This document shows, piece by piece, positions 36,125 through 46,165 of a stretch of DNA of 64,000 bases. The first letter of the stretch is position 1, and every line of letters starts with the position of its first letter. The notes below the pieces were generated by a model. That model was not told the origin of the DNA, did not search any database, and saw nothing but the letters and a program-made list of their open reading frames with translations. The position numbers and the translations under genes were made by a program. Origin of the DNA: Polytrichum commune (lineage: Eukaryota; Streptophyta; Polytrichopsida; Polytrichales; Polytrichaceae); contig OX485804.1 in the NCBI GenBank assembly GCA_950295325.1, forward strand, positions 372,001-436,000. Reading direction: 5' to 3'.

Positions 36125-37059
36125 CTGTAGTCATCATGAACATCATGTCATCATGGAAGAAGCGAGTTAGGAGCTCTTTACACTAGAGTTCAACTTGAGA
36201 GCTTGAACTTGCAAGTTTTGGGAGTTTGACAAGCTTGCATTCAAGCTCAAACTGTTGAGAGCTTCATCAATCTTCAAGATCTCAATAATTTGAGCAAGTG
36301 CAAAATTATAACTATTCTGATAAACCTGCAATACTAACAATTATTCTTTGCCGGCCAAATCCTTACTTGCTGCTAGAGTATCTTGCATAGTTCTCAAATG
36401 TTACTCTTATAGAAGCAAACACAGGTATCTTTTATGATACAGATCAGCAAACCAGATCACCAAGATAGGCACATGCAAAATGCACCTCTCTTCGGCATTC
36501 CATGCCCTTCCAGGAACAGATTGGCAGGCCTCCTTCACTTTCTGTAAGAATTCACCCAACAAAGATTCTTAGAAATAGCAGAGCATCCCTGTAGACAAAA
36601 ATGTACAAACTGATATTTATTGATCATCACCTTAGAAAATCCTCAAACAGTACCAAGAGGGCCACACACCATAGCCTATCCAATCTATACACACTCTTTT
36701 CCATGTCTTGACAGCACTCTTCTTATCTTCTCAGTCTAGCCTCCACCTCATTTGTTCAAGGTACACATAGCCTAAATCTGGTAAGAATATTAGAGCTGAT
36801 ACATCACAGATTTCTTGCTTAAAGTATGATGAGCTTATTCAATTAGACTTGGGCAGCCTAACTTTGTTCAAGCGATTTAGACGTACCCCAGGTTCCACAA
36901 TGGAATTGCTCGGCCGTCAGCTCCAAGAATGAACTGCTCCTCTGAAAACACATGGAGGTTGTCTTCAACTCTCCAGTTGGTCACCAGAAGTGCAACTTGA
37001 CAAAGCACTTACACTGTCATTTCAAGATAGTGACTGAGGGAAAGAAAGAAAGTAGATAC
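36125..37059. other. Gap with possible decayed exons
   Basis: On the minus strand 36951-36890 has an acceptor (GTGTTTTCAG) and a donor (GGG/GTACGT). A wider reading there contains NLHVFSEEQF, loosely like the kelch segment expected after the 37060-37121 exon. Another acceptor-flanked open stretch lies at 36548-36490. Neither can be assigned with confidence. Confidence 0.3.
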
Positions 37060-37121
37060 CTGACTTCCCGCAAAGTGTCACAGAAGCCACCAAAGAGGAT
37101 GAGTTTGTGCTTGTATAGAAT
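37060..37121 (-). pseudogene. Single exon of a KLHDC4-like kelch-repeat gene
   Basis: The 62-nt exon has acceptor AATCGTACAG and donor GTCAG/GTATCT and encodes LYKHKLILFGGFCDTLREV. The LILFGGF core followed by DTLREVR is characteristic of the KLHDC4/At5g50310-type kelch proteins. Neither the preceding SGHRM exon nor a clear following YYNDL exon is visible, so this is an isolated piece. Kelch motifs are short, which limits certainty about the exact family. Confidence 0.65.
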
Positions 37122-38150
37122 CTGTACGATTCAAGCACGACTCAAGAGCTTCAAGAATTTGTGTTATGAAAATCAAGTAAACCCTAAACCCATAATGTCC
37201 AGGGAAATCTGCAGACATTATGAAGAGAGGCATAATAGCTTCGGAGGCTTCTGATGAATCAAACCAGAGAAGCATAACATGCAGGGAAGGGGGGGCTACG
37301 GAGCTGATTGTAGGCCCTAGACATGTGTCAGCTGGAAGGAACTACACGCATGCCCTCCTTGGATGAAAAAAGGATGAAAAAAGGATGAATATGTGACCGG
37401 CGAGGATGTTGGCAGGGGGGATCTTGGATGAGAGGCACGCTACCCCTCTGAGGCCTGTACCGGGTATGTGCCCACTCTGGATCATCATTCCTCTCCGTTC
37501 AAGCATAGAGAGCTCTCTGTCTGCGCGGCAGGATGGCGCCCAATTCTATCTGCCCGATTAACCTGTTGCAAACATGCAGCTGGCTTCAGAGGATCGCGGT
37601 GTCGTTGTGTCAGCCTCATCTCGCAATCCTTGTCTATGGGAAGAATTGGAGCAGTGATCATCCACTGTAGATTCACTGCTTATTGAAACTCACAGGCTTG
37701 TCGAAACCATACATCAAACTCGGTTTGCATGCGGACAAAAAACGGCATCAATGCTTCACTCACCAGGAACTGGCGAGCGATCCTTGTATGTAGGAAGAAT
37801 TAGAGGCTGACAATACATCCTGCTTTGCGAACTTCAAACACACCATTTAGACGTCTACATCATTGATCCGGTTTCGAGCTTCGTGGTATGATATCCTCTT
37901 GCCGGTCCCGTTGGCCGTCTGTGTTGGTCCGAGTTTGCTTCTTGTTTTGTTTTGTTTTGTTTTTGTGATTGGTGAGTTTTCTGAAAATGAGTATCTATCT
38001 GTCTTGGACTTGTGGTTTGCCATGCAAACTATCTTGAGACTACAAAATGTTTACGGATGAAACAAAACGAGTTCCCTTAAATCGTTGAGCTCACTTTTAA
38101 AGAAAATCAACTCCAGTCCGAGAGGCGATACAAGACATCTCTTGGTATTG
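37122..38150. other. Non-coding stretch
   Basis: GC-richer than its surroundings at 37290-37700 but without a supported gene. Small ORFs on both strands overlap at 37468-37686. A segment at 37885-37970 (GGTATGATATCC...TTGTTTTGTTTTG) resembles 39288-39360. Confidence 0.4.
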
Positions 38151-38283
38151 CAAGATGAGATTGAGAAATAGGTTTGATCCTTGGTGAAGGAAGGAGGGAG
38201 CGAAACAGGAGGGATCTGAATTCCGAGTGAGGATTCCGAGTGTTGTGGATTTCCTGTTTTGGATCTTGTTTTTTTTTGGAGTT
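38151..38283. repeat. Duplicated block, short copy
   Basis: Starts CAAGATGAGATTGAGAAATA and ends CTTGTTTTTTTTTGGAG. It is almost identical to 39201-39427 except that it lacks about 95 bp in the middle. Confidence 0.9.
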
Positions 38284-39200
38284 TTTCTTCTTCTGTTTAA
38301 GATGTTCTAGAGGCCCCTCATGGTGAGGAGGTTGCATCGATCATGAACCTGCTCCATGGAGGAACTTCTGTGTAACTCTACACGCATCTTTTGTGTTAGT
38401 TAGGGTATTTCATTTGCTGACGAGCTCCATGAGGAGCAGGGTCGATGATCTCACACGAATTCTTGCAACTCATATAGGGCAGAGAACATACATAGCACAG
38501 GATTGATAACATTTAGATATATTTGTAGAGATATGGAAGGGGCAACATTGTTACCCTTTCTGCGAGGTATCTCTGGAAATTTACTCAATGTTTTCAGCCA
38601 ATGAGCCTAGAGGGAATTTTGTTTGTGCCAAGAAGACATTAGCAATCCATCCTTTCTTTGTTAAACACGACAACAGGAGTAAATGGTATGCTTGACAGGA
38701 CTCTAATGGTATGGCTGAGTAGATACTCACCAGCTACAGAGTAATTGCTCAAAAGATACTAAACAGACTGTCTAAAGTTCTGGTAGGCTATTCTCAACTT
38801 GACTGTGCAGGTGATGACCGTTAAATGATGTCCTATCCATCTCACTTTGTTAACAGTTTTGTGTAGGTTTGCCGATCTTTCCTTCTCTAATCCTTATTTA
38901 TCATTTTTCTGTCCGATGAACATCCTATGCAATTCTTTATCATTGTCCTACCTTTTGGTCTTAACTGTCTTTGTGCACACGTGAGATTTGCACTGCTGGG
39001 GATGTAGGATATTTTCTATGCCTAAATTCATCTTAAGATTATTGCATTGCATCTGTAGTTTTAATTATTATTCTTGAAGCCCTTTCAAATAAATGTAACT
39101 GATCTTTTTCTTACTCGTTTCTACAGACAACTATAAGCTATGCAATTGGAGCGCTTGGAAGGTGAGGCTTCTATTGGTTCCCGATTTTGGTAGGCCTGGT
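38284..39200. other. No gene seen
   Basis: AT-rich sequence between the two duplicated blocks, without a supported ORF. Weak inverted similarity links CCTGCTCCATGGAGGAA (38348) with the complement of 38424-38443. Confidence 0.35.
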
Positions 39201-39427
39201 CAAGATGAGATTGAGAAATAGGTTTGATCCTTGGTGAAGGAAGGAGGGAGCGAAATAGGAGGGATCTGAATTTGAGGACCGGCATGAGGTATGATATCCC
39301 TCTTGTGGTTTGTTCGATTTGTGGTTCTGTGCGAGATTTGCCTTTTCTTATTTGTTTTTGTTGTTGTTGTGTGAGGATTCCGAGTGTTGTGGATTTCCTG
39401 TTTTGGATCTTGTTTTTTTTTTGGAGT
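39201..39427. repeat. Duplicated block, long copy
   Basis: Same ends as 38151-38283 with an internal 95-bp segment (GAGGACCGGCATGAGGTATG...) present only here. That segment begins and ends near GAGG/GTGAGG, so it could be an inserted or a removed sequence. Confidence 0.9.
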
Positions 39428-39709
39428 ATACACATGCCAAGAAACAGCATCTGGAGAACCGTCCAATCCTCCGTTGCGTAGAAGTGAGCTATCATCTTGC
39501 GACTGGTCCATGGTGAGAGGAGTATCTGGACATGACAAAGATTGAACCACATCTGAGAGTACATGTCTCAGAGTACTTGTGTACTTATGTCACCCTTTCG
39601 TTGTGATTCCAAAACTTTGGCAGAGACATCTGCACTTGGAGCTCTGCAATCGGCCCATGTGAATTAGGTAACCAGGAAGGGACATGAATTACATGTATAT
39701 ATTCCTACA

Positions 39710-39731
39710 AGCACAATCACGTGATTGTGCT
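39710..39731. promoter_or_regulatory. 22-bp perfect palindrome centred on a G-box
   Basis: The core GCACAATCACGTGATTGTGC reads the same on both strands and is extended by one A/T pair at each side. Its centre CACGTG is the plant G-box, bound by bZIP and bHLH factors as dimers. It lies about 450 bp upstream of the kinase start, in a plausible promoter. Function is inference. Confidence 0.5.
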
Positions 39732-39897
39732 GTAGAGTGTTGTAGAGCGGACTCAATCTCTCTCTTCCTCCCCTTAAGTTTTCTGGAAAAATGGGTTGTT
39801 TGTGAACTACTATGCAAAACCCTACGGATCGGAGCAAGAAGTGTTTGCCGAGGTCGAATGTCCGTGCAAGCCGACTTATTTTAAGGTTTTTGTGGGG

Positions 39898-39905
39898 ATA
39901 TAAAG
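39898..39905 (+). promoter_or_regulatory. Candidate TATA box of the kinase gene
   Basis: ATATAAAG lies about 280 bp upstream of the kinase ATG. Transcription from about 30 bp downstream would give a leader of about 250 nt. An acceptor-like CAACGAGCAG/GT at about 40163 could indicate a leader intron. Confidence 0.35.
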
Positions 39906-40183
39906 TTGTGACCCCACTTGTTAGGGATTCTTGTAGGGAATAGTGAACATGTAGAAGGGGACGAGCACGCGTATCGCGAAATTAGACGCTTGCCGGATGG
40001 AAAGGCAACCCAAGGAATCGGCGGGCAGAGAGGGAAGGGGTGCCCTTTGGAGCGCTTCTCTTGTCGACAGGATATCTTCAAAATTCGCGGTGTTTATGGA
40101 ATAGTGGAACTGAAGGCTGGAGTTTCATCGCTGTTATTGCCTCTACTTTTTTTTCAACGAGCAGGTCTCCATTGGGCCCAAAA

Positions 40184-41821
40184 ATGTCAACCTTCGTGAG
40201 GTGGTTGTTTCATGCCATTGGACTTTGTTCCAGTTCTTCTCTTGAACCAGATTACTTGAAACTCTCTGTTGACTGTGTGCAAGATATCAAGAATGTGTTA
40301 TGTGCTGGTCATGAATTGCAATTAAACGGGAGGCAGTGTCAGGATCTTGCTTCGAAGCTTGAAATTTTCGTGGAGAAGATGCAAAACCTAGTCTTAAATG
40401 TTGAAGCATCAGGTTTGAGATCCTTTTATCCAGCTTTGAGGAACATGGACAAAGTCTCGGAGAAAGCGAAGTTGCTTGTCAATGACTGCTCCAAAGAAGA
40501 TTGGTGTAGAGAATCCATGTTTCAGATCCAGAATGAAGAAGCATTTGGAGAGATTTTGCGGGAGATAGGGTTATGCGACGAGCAAGCTAAAGCTATAAGA
40601 ATGCTTGGCCAATTGAAAGAGCAGAATCGAGTCAAAGATCTCGGTCTGCCTTCAACAATTTCACCCGCATCGGAGACAAATGACCTAGTTCTAGAAGATC
40701 GACATACATTGAAGGAGAGACTTCAAGACATGGCCAAAAGCAGTACCTCATCAGATAAGCATAAAGAGTACCTTGTGAGATTCATGTTGAGAAAACTAGA
40801 AGTTTGGTCTGGAGAGCAAAGTATTGAGAATTTGGACCCATCTGATCCAATAAGTTTGGGTACCATTTCAGAAGTGCAAGATACACAGGACAATGCATTG
40901 TCGGGCGAACAGGAACTGGCGTCTAAAGTGCAAAGAATTGAGAATGTGGGCATGTCTGATGCAATAGATTTGGGTTCAGATTCAGAATTGCAACATGGAT
41001 GGGAGAATGCCAATTTAAAAATCATTGGAGGCGGAGCACATGGAGCTGTTTTGTCCACCGAATGGCATGGCATCCCCTGCGCCAAGAAGGAATTTATTGT
41101 GCAGGCCAGTCACATTTTTCAGAGGGAAGCAGCTGTGCTGAGATGCCTCAACCACCCGAACATTGCCAAGTTCTTCTTTTGTGGCACTGAAAACCAGAAA
41201 TGTTTCATTGCGATGGAGCTAATGCATATGAGTCTGCATGAATTGATCAAGGAACGTAAAGGAAGGCCATTTTCGACTGATGTAGCAATAAACATCATTT
41301 TGCAAATCGCGAATGCAATGTACTATCTACATAAACAGGGGATTGCACATCGTGACCTCAAATCACTTAACGTGGTGATCAACAAAGTGTCAACCACTCC
41401 ACACCCTGGTGACAAATTTCAGGTGAAGTTGGTTGATTTTGGGTTGTCAAAGACAAAGGTGGAAGCTTCCAGGTCCAACCCAGTGTCTATAAGAAATTGT
41501 GGCACCACAGCATATAGAGCACCAGAGGTATTTTCCAAGGGAGATGATCCTGAAAAGGTGGTTTGGTTCAAGGCGGATGTATATAGTTTTGCTTTAATCT
41601 GCTCAGCAATTTTGTCCTTGAAGGAGCCCTTTGAAGGTGTAGACACGAAGACCTTGATCTGCCAGCTGCGCAACGGTGTGAGGCCACGTCTCCCACAAGA
41701 TTGCCCCCAAGAGTTGGCTGCACTCGTGGAAGAATGTTGGAATGCAGAACCTAAGTCACGACCCAGTTTTCTAGCCATTCGCACAAGGCTGGAGAAACTT
41801 GTTTTCTCGAGTGAGAATTGA
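40184..41821 (+). CDS. Protein kinase (TKL-like) with N-terminal helical domain, 545 aa
   Basis: The frame is open upstream to 40040, but ATG 40184 (MSTFVRWLFHAIGL) after AAAA is the likelier start. Residues 1 to about 180 are predicted helical (e.g. CQDLASKLEIFVEKMQNL), recalling the four-helix regions of plant MLKL/RPW8-type proteins; this is inference. Residues 230-275 hold a 38-residue imperfect duplication (IENLDPSD.ISLG / IENVGMSD.IDLG). The kinase domain spans about 277-540: glycine loop GGGAHGAV, lysine in CAKKEF (301/302), HRDLKSLN (389), DFG (418), YRAPEV, KADVYSFA and the final SRPSF arginine. All catalytic residues are present, so activity on Ser/Thr/Tyr is expected. No intron interrupts it. 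It is the only clearly intact non-transposon protein gene here. It could belong to a large, lineage-specific kinase family; the precise subfamily is unknown. Confidence 0.9.
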   Translation: MSTFVRWLFHAIGLCSSSSLEPDYLKLSVDCVQDIKNVLCAGHELQLNGRQCQDLASKLEIFVEKMQNLVLNVEASGLRSFYPALRNMDKVSEKAKLLVNDCSKEDWCRESMFQIQNEEAFGEILREIGLCDEQAKAIRMLGQLKEQNRVKDLGLPSTISPASETNDLVLEDRHTLKERLQDMAKSSTSSDKHKEYLVRFMLRKLEVWSGEQSIENLDPSDPISLGTISEVQDTQDNALSGEQELASKVQRIENVGMSDAIDLGSDSELQHGWENANLKIIGGGAHGAVLSTEWHGIPCAKKEFIVQASHIFQREAAVLRCLNHPNIAKFFFCGTENQKCFIAMELMHMSLHELIKERKGRPFSTDVAINIILQIANAMYYLHKQGIAHRDLKSLNVVINKVSTTPHPGDKFQVKLVDFGLSKTKVEASRSNPVSIRNCGTTAYRAPEVFSKGDDPEKVVWFKADVYSFALICSAILSLKEPFEGVDTKTLICQLRNGVRPRLPQDCPQELAALVEECWNAEPKSRPSFLAIRTRLEKLVFSSEN

Positions 41822-43181
41822 TCCTATGTGCAACCAGACTAATTACTCCTAACTGCAAATGCTCCAGAGAAGACAACAGTAGTCGAGGTAACCATCATTG
41901 ATTAGTTTCTTTATTATGATTGTTTTCCCACTAGGTCAATTCCATGTAAAATTGGTTCAAAGTTAGATATTTATTATCAGTGATCTGTTTTGCTCTGCCA
42001 AAACTTCTGTTGGTTATTGTTAACTCAGTGAATGCTACCTTAATGTTTGTTGATTAATACAATATTTACATTTCACATGATTATACCTTGATCATACCTT
42101 GATTATTAACACCTTGTACTTAGGGCCACTTTACACTATGTCCAATGGTCATGACCATGAAATTGTGAGGGACCAGGGTCCTTGTAACTCATTTGAAGGC
42201 CGTACCATGGAAACTGAAACTGGATTTGGTGTGGTCACGGGCCTTCGAGTGTAATGTAAAGACATTGTATGCCACCGGGCTCTCCACCGAACGTCATTCC
42301 ATTACCATCTTTTTCATGTAGGCCCTTCTACACAATGAGGTATAATAGATCAAGAGTTGCAAGATCTTGAATAGTCATGGTCTTCTGGTTCCGTGGTTTG
42401 AGGTAGGCTTCACGCAAAAGTCAGTAGAACATGTAAAATTATCCCATTAATGTCATGTAGGCTTCCAATGTAGGTTCAATCGTTCAAACTCCCTTGGCCC
42501 CTTAGGCCCTCGAGCTCTAGTAGTAATGTGCGCAGGCACATACTAACAGTAAAGAACTGCAGAAAATAATCTAGACTTGGATATGAGTGGGCGGCCTTCC
42601 TAAACATAAATTGCTCATACAAGGAGATGTTCACCTCTACTTGTTTGGCTCATACTTTCCCCACTATTTGTTTTAGCTTACAAAGCTTATGAGGGATATG
42701 GAGGATATGGAGGAGATGTTTCGATGGAACTAGAATTTGGATCAGATTCTCCACTTGTAATTTTGGTCTGAAGAATTTATACAGAAACAAAACCTCCAGC
42801 CCTTGAGACAAGAAAACTTTATGAAGACTTCTCACGTGCACATTCAGAAAACATAGATGTATTAGGCCCGGCAGGTTTTTCACAAATCTGTATGTGCAAC
42901 AATTTCCTAGCATCAAGGCAATCTACTTTGGAACGGTTCCCAGAGATTATCCCACAATCAGTTCAACCTGCGTTGGTGATAGATCCTTGATGATATATTC
43001 TTGCAAACCAATTGAGCACCTTACAGTCTTACCTGCTTATTTGCATGAAGTTGCAAAAGAATGCAAGGTTGCCCAAAGTATGGCAAACTAAGCTCTAGAG
43101 AACATGAAATTGCTTATATGTGGAAGGGTTGCGACACACAACTTGCAAGTTTGATGGCCCAAGGTAAATGAATTGGGACCC
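41822..43181. other. 3' flank of the kinase and non-coding DNA
   Basis: No further gene supported. A palindrome TGGTCATGACCA lies near 42145. Open frames at 42650-42916 and 42894-43091 have no recognisable domain. Confidence 0.45.
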
Positions 43182-43184
43182 TTA

Positions 43185-43200
43185 GAGCATCTTCAATGCA
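43185..43200 (+). repeat. Left TIR of the Harbinger element
   Basis: GAGCATCTTCAATGCA, preceded by target-site TTA. It matches 15 of 16 bases of the right end in inverted orientation. Confidence 0.93.
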
Positions 43201-43390
43201 ACGCAAGAAACGCCGCAAGGCCGTTGCGTCTCCTGCGGGAAGCTTCCCAACGGCTCTGAACGGGCTCCAATGCATACACGGCACCGCATAAAGCGGACCT
43301 GGCCCCGCCAAAGACCCTCCGTTGGCCGGCAAGTTGGCAGTGTTCCTTGCGCCCGCTACCCCAAGCCTTTCCTCGAGTCAAACTGCCACG

Positions 43391-44683
43391 ATGGCGACGA
43401 CCGGAGTATCCAAGGCAAAAAAGGGGAAGAATTTTTCCTCGGAGGAGGAGCGCCAACTCTGTCGATCCTTCCTGCATGTATCGCAGGACCCGATTGCAGG
43501 CAACGGCCAGCGTGCGGGTGCGTTTTGGGAACGAATTGCAAGACACTACCAAGAACACAAGCCGCAGGGGAGGGAGGATAGGCCAGCGAGGAGTTTGGAG
43601 ACCAAATGGGGGGCGATAAAACACGATGTTGCGAAATTTGTTGCCGTGCATTCGCAGGTGTTGAATTTGAACGAGAGTGGGGCATCGCTAGAGGACGTTC
43701 TTCAACGAGCGCTGGAGCTCTACCGTGTGAAGCACCCTAAGCAACAGGGCTTCCTCTACCTGCATTGTTGGACAATCCTGAAGGACATCCCGCGGTGGTT
43801 TGATTCCGCTGTCGAGGTGCGAGTGCGTCAAGCGATGAAGACTCCACCGCCACAGCCGCTGAAGAGGAGGCGCCTGAGCTTGGAGGGAGCAGACGCGTCG
43901 GAGCCTACCACAGTCGATGACGACGGAGAGGAGTGCGTCGAGGTGGAGGCTGCCCCAGCTTCTCGGCGGCCGCAACGTCCAACAGGCAACAAGGCAGCCA
44001 AAGAAGAATTGAACCGCGCTCGGGTGAAGGAGAGCACAATGCGTGCACAGGCGAAAGCCACTGCGGAGATGGCAGCTGCACATGCCGAGAAAGTTGCTGT
44101 AATGCGGGATCAAGCCGCCCTGCAACTTTTTTCTATTCCAGATGATTCGGCCATGAGCGACATGGCCAGAGAGTACCTGCAGTTGCGACGCGAGGAGGAG
44201 CTGAGCAAGGTGAAGAGGCGAATTCAAGCGTCGAAGGCGGATTTTGTGTGCAGGTCGCCTGATGATGTCGAGCCGGCAGTTGTTGTCGAGCCTGCTGCCG
44301 TTCGCTTTGAGCCGGCTTCTGTTCGCTTTGAGCCGCCTGCTGTTGTCGACTTCACGGGAGGGGATTCAGCCCGCAGTTGCTCGGAGGGAGCAGGCAGACA
44401 GACAAGACAATCCCGTGACACGGCTCCGTTCTCGGTGCGGGCGTCGGAATTCGTCGGAGGTTCTCAGGATACAAGAGAAGATGTCGTTGGGCAGGATGCA
44501 GGAGTGCATGGCGTCGACATTCACCGCCCCCCAATACCGTTTCCTTTTTTTCCTCCAAATTTTCAGAATGTTTGGGGATCGTCCGTAGGCTTGGGCGTCG
44601 GGTTAGGGTTGAGAGAGGGGTGTGATCCTGTGTATGCTCCGACGAGCCCTAGCCTGGACAATTTCCATGGCAGTGGGCATTGA
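43391..44683 (+). CDS. PIF/Harbinger ORF1, Myb-like/NAM-associated DNA-binding protein, 430 aa
   Basis: ATG 43391 (MATTGVSKAKKGKNFSSEEE) has a good context (ACGATGGCG); the frame is open further upstream but starts there are less likely. Residues about 15-130 are the Myb/SANT-like trihelix typical of Harbinger ORF1 (EERQLCRSFL, GAFWERIARHY, SLETKWGAIKHDVAKF, FLYLHCWTIL). A basic patch (PLKRRRL) may be a nuclear signal. Residues about 205-300 form an Ala/Glu/Arg-rich helix. A short Glu-Pro-rich repeat (VEPA.VRFEPASVRFEPP) follows, then a low-complexity tail. In characterised elements this partner binds the terminal sequences and helps bring the transposase into the nucleus. No stops or frameshifts are seen. 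Confidence 0.88.
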   Translation: MATTGVSKAKKGKNFSSEEERQLCRSFLHVSQDPIAGNGQRAGAFWERIARHYQEHKPQGREDRPARSLETKWGAIKHDVAKFVAVHSQVLNLNESGASLEDVLQRALELYRVKHPKQQGFLYLHCWTILKDIPRWFDSAVEVRVRQAMKTPPPQPLKRRRLSLEGADASEPTTVDDDGEECVEVEAAPASRRPQRPTGNKAAKEELNRARVKESTMRAQAKATAEMAAAHAEKVAVMRDQAALQLFSIPDDSAMSDMAREYLQLRREEELSKVKRRIQASKADFVCRSPDDVEPAVVVEPAAVRFEPASVRFEPPAVVDFTGGDSARSCSEGAGRQTRQSRDTAPFSVRASEFVGGSQDTREDVVGQDAGVHGVDIHRPPIPFPFFPPNFQNVWGSSVGLGVGLGLREGCDPVYAPTSPSLDNFHGSGH

Positions 44684-45250
44684 ATTTGAAATAAAATTTT
44701 AGTTTCGCAATCAGTTTGAGTGTAAATGCTCGTCGCCTGGAGCATTCGGAGGAGTGCTTGTGGGAGTTATCTGATTCACTTTAGGGTTGAATATAATGTG
44801 TTGTCTGTCTCAATTTCAATTGGGCTTGTTTTCTGGCTCAGTTTGAATGGAATCAGTTTGAATGGCTCAGTTTTCTGGCTCAATTCGGATGTGTGCTTGT
44901 GGGTTATGGCATTTCATTGAGCATCATGTGTGTTCATAGAGCTTCACAATTCCACCAAGAATAAGAATGTACTGATTACAATTTGTGGCTGCCGCTGTTG
45001 TAAACTTCGAGAAATCTAGACATTTGGCGTTGTGGGTTCTCGGTGTATCTCTTGTGAGGATGGGCTTTGGGTTCTGTTGGTTCGACAGCCTAGATTTTGT
45101 GCATTCAGGAATTCAGAGGTCACTCAAAGTGTGTCTCTCGAGCTGATGAGTCCTGCATCTGTGATTTGACCTAGAATCATCTGGGTTGTGCATTGTTTGT
45201 AATCTCAAGAGGTTTTTGCAGGGGTTTAGTGAAGCCAATACATGTAGAAG

Positions 45251-45834
45251 ATGCTGCAACTCTGCCTCTTGCCATGGAAATTGAGGACCTCAATGTCCGA
45301 AATTCTAGTCAATCGATTGGCCCTTTCTTGTACCTCCATTCAACCAGGCGCTACTGGAATTTCAGACAGTAGATTCATAAACAACGAGTTGGTATGGTCT
45401 TTAGAGAAGAGGGAGACGGTTAGTTACAGAAATGAGTTTCGGCCCCTGCGCTCCGTAGCTTGCATTGATGTGCAACCGCCAATAACCAAGCTTCTGAAGG
45501 TATGTCATGTGGGTCAATTGGAGATTGAATTGTTTCGTGCATTCACAGTCTGAGTGAACGCAGTTCACAGTTTGTTCAACACTTGAAAATTTGGTGACTA
45601 AATTTTGTTTGGCAGGTGCGGCGGACGAAGACGGTGGTCTTATGACGCCTGAGAACGAGTTACTTATTTCGAAATCGAGATACAACATCATCCTCCCCTG
45701 GTGACGGCTCTGATGGCAGCAGCTCCAGTGAAGATGGAGCTTCAGATGTTGAGAGAATCTCTGATTTGGAAGTAGATGAATCTGTTCTTGAATTCGAAAC
45801 ACTTGGGATCATCAACACTGCAGATTCAGTTTAG
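45251..45834 (+). pseudogene. Extra two-exon ORF inside the Harbinger element
   Basis: Exon 1, 45251-45499, ends at a good donor (CTGAAG/GTATGT). Exon 2, 45616-45834, follows a good acceptor (TTTTGTTTGGCAG). The phase matches and the final TAG is in frame, but a TGA interrupts exon 2 at 45643-45645. The downstream part has a Ser/Asp/Glu-rich tail (GSDGSSSSEDGASDVERISD). I do not recognise the protein. It is not part of the standard Harbinger gene set, so it may be a captured host fragment or a decayed accessory gene. The 5' start is uncertain. Confidence 0.4.
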
Positions 45835-46165
45835 GTTCGAATGTGGTTTAAGTTTTCAGTTTCAGCTTGAATGTGGTATCAGTTTCATATCGAATGTGGA
45901 ATGAGTTTCAGTTCAGTTCGAATCTGTTGGGAGTTATCTGTTTCAGTTTAGCATTCGGAGGTGTCTTTGTTGGGATATCTGCATGTGGGGGTTTCAGATT
46001 GAATGGAATTTCGAGTCTCTACATTTCAGTTGCAATTCATTGCAATTAGTTAATCGATTGAAGCATTTCAATTCAGGCACTGCAATTCAGGGAATTCAAT
46101 CCAGGCACTGCAAACTTTTATTGATTGTCTGATGTGCATACAATAGGCTCAAACATACAGGTATC

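Noticed and set aside
37468-37686. Possible start exon of HISN3 with transit peptide
   Set aside because: The overlapping plus and minus ORFs have no similarity to the CIDIHKG region, and no splice path leads to the 36124 exon in phase.
26461-38000. A Helitron as the carrier of the gene fragments
   Set aside because: Same-strand fragments fit, but no Rep/helicase coding sequence, 5' TC end or CTRR terminus with hairpin was identified.
43193-44227. Antisense ORFs of 152 and 179 aa
   Set aside because: They are shadows of the GC-richer Harbinger ORF1 coding strand and show no protein family.
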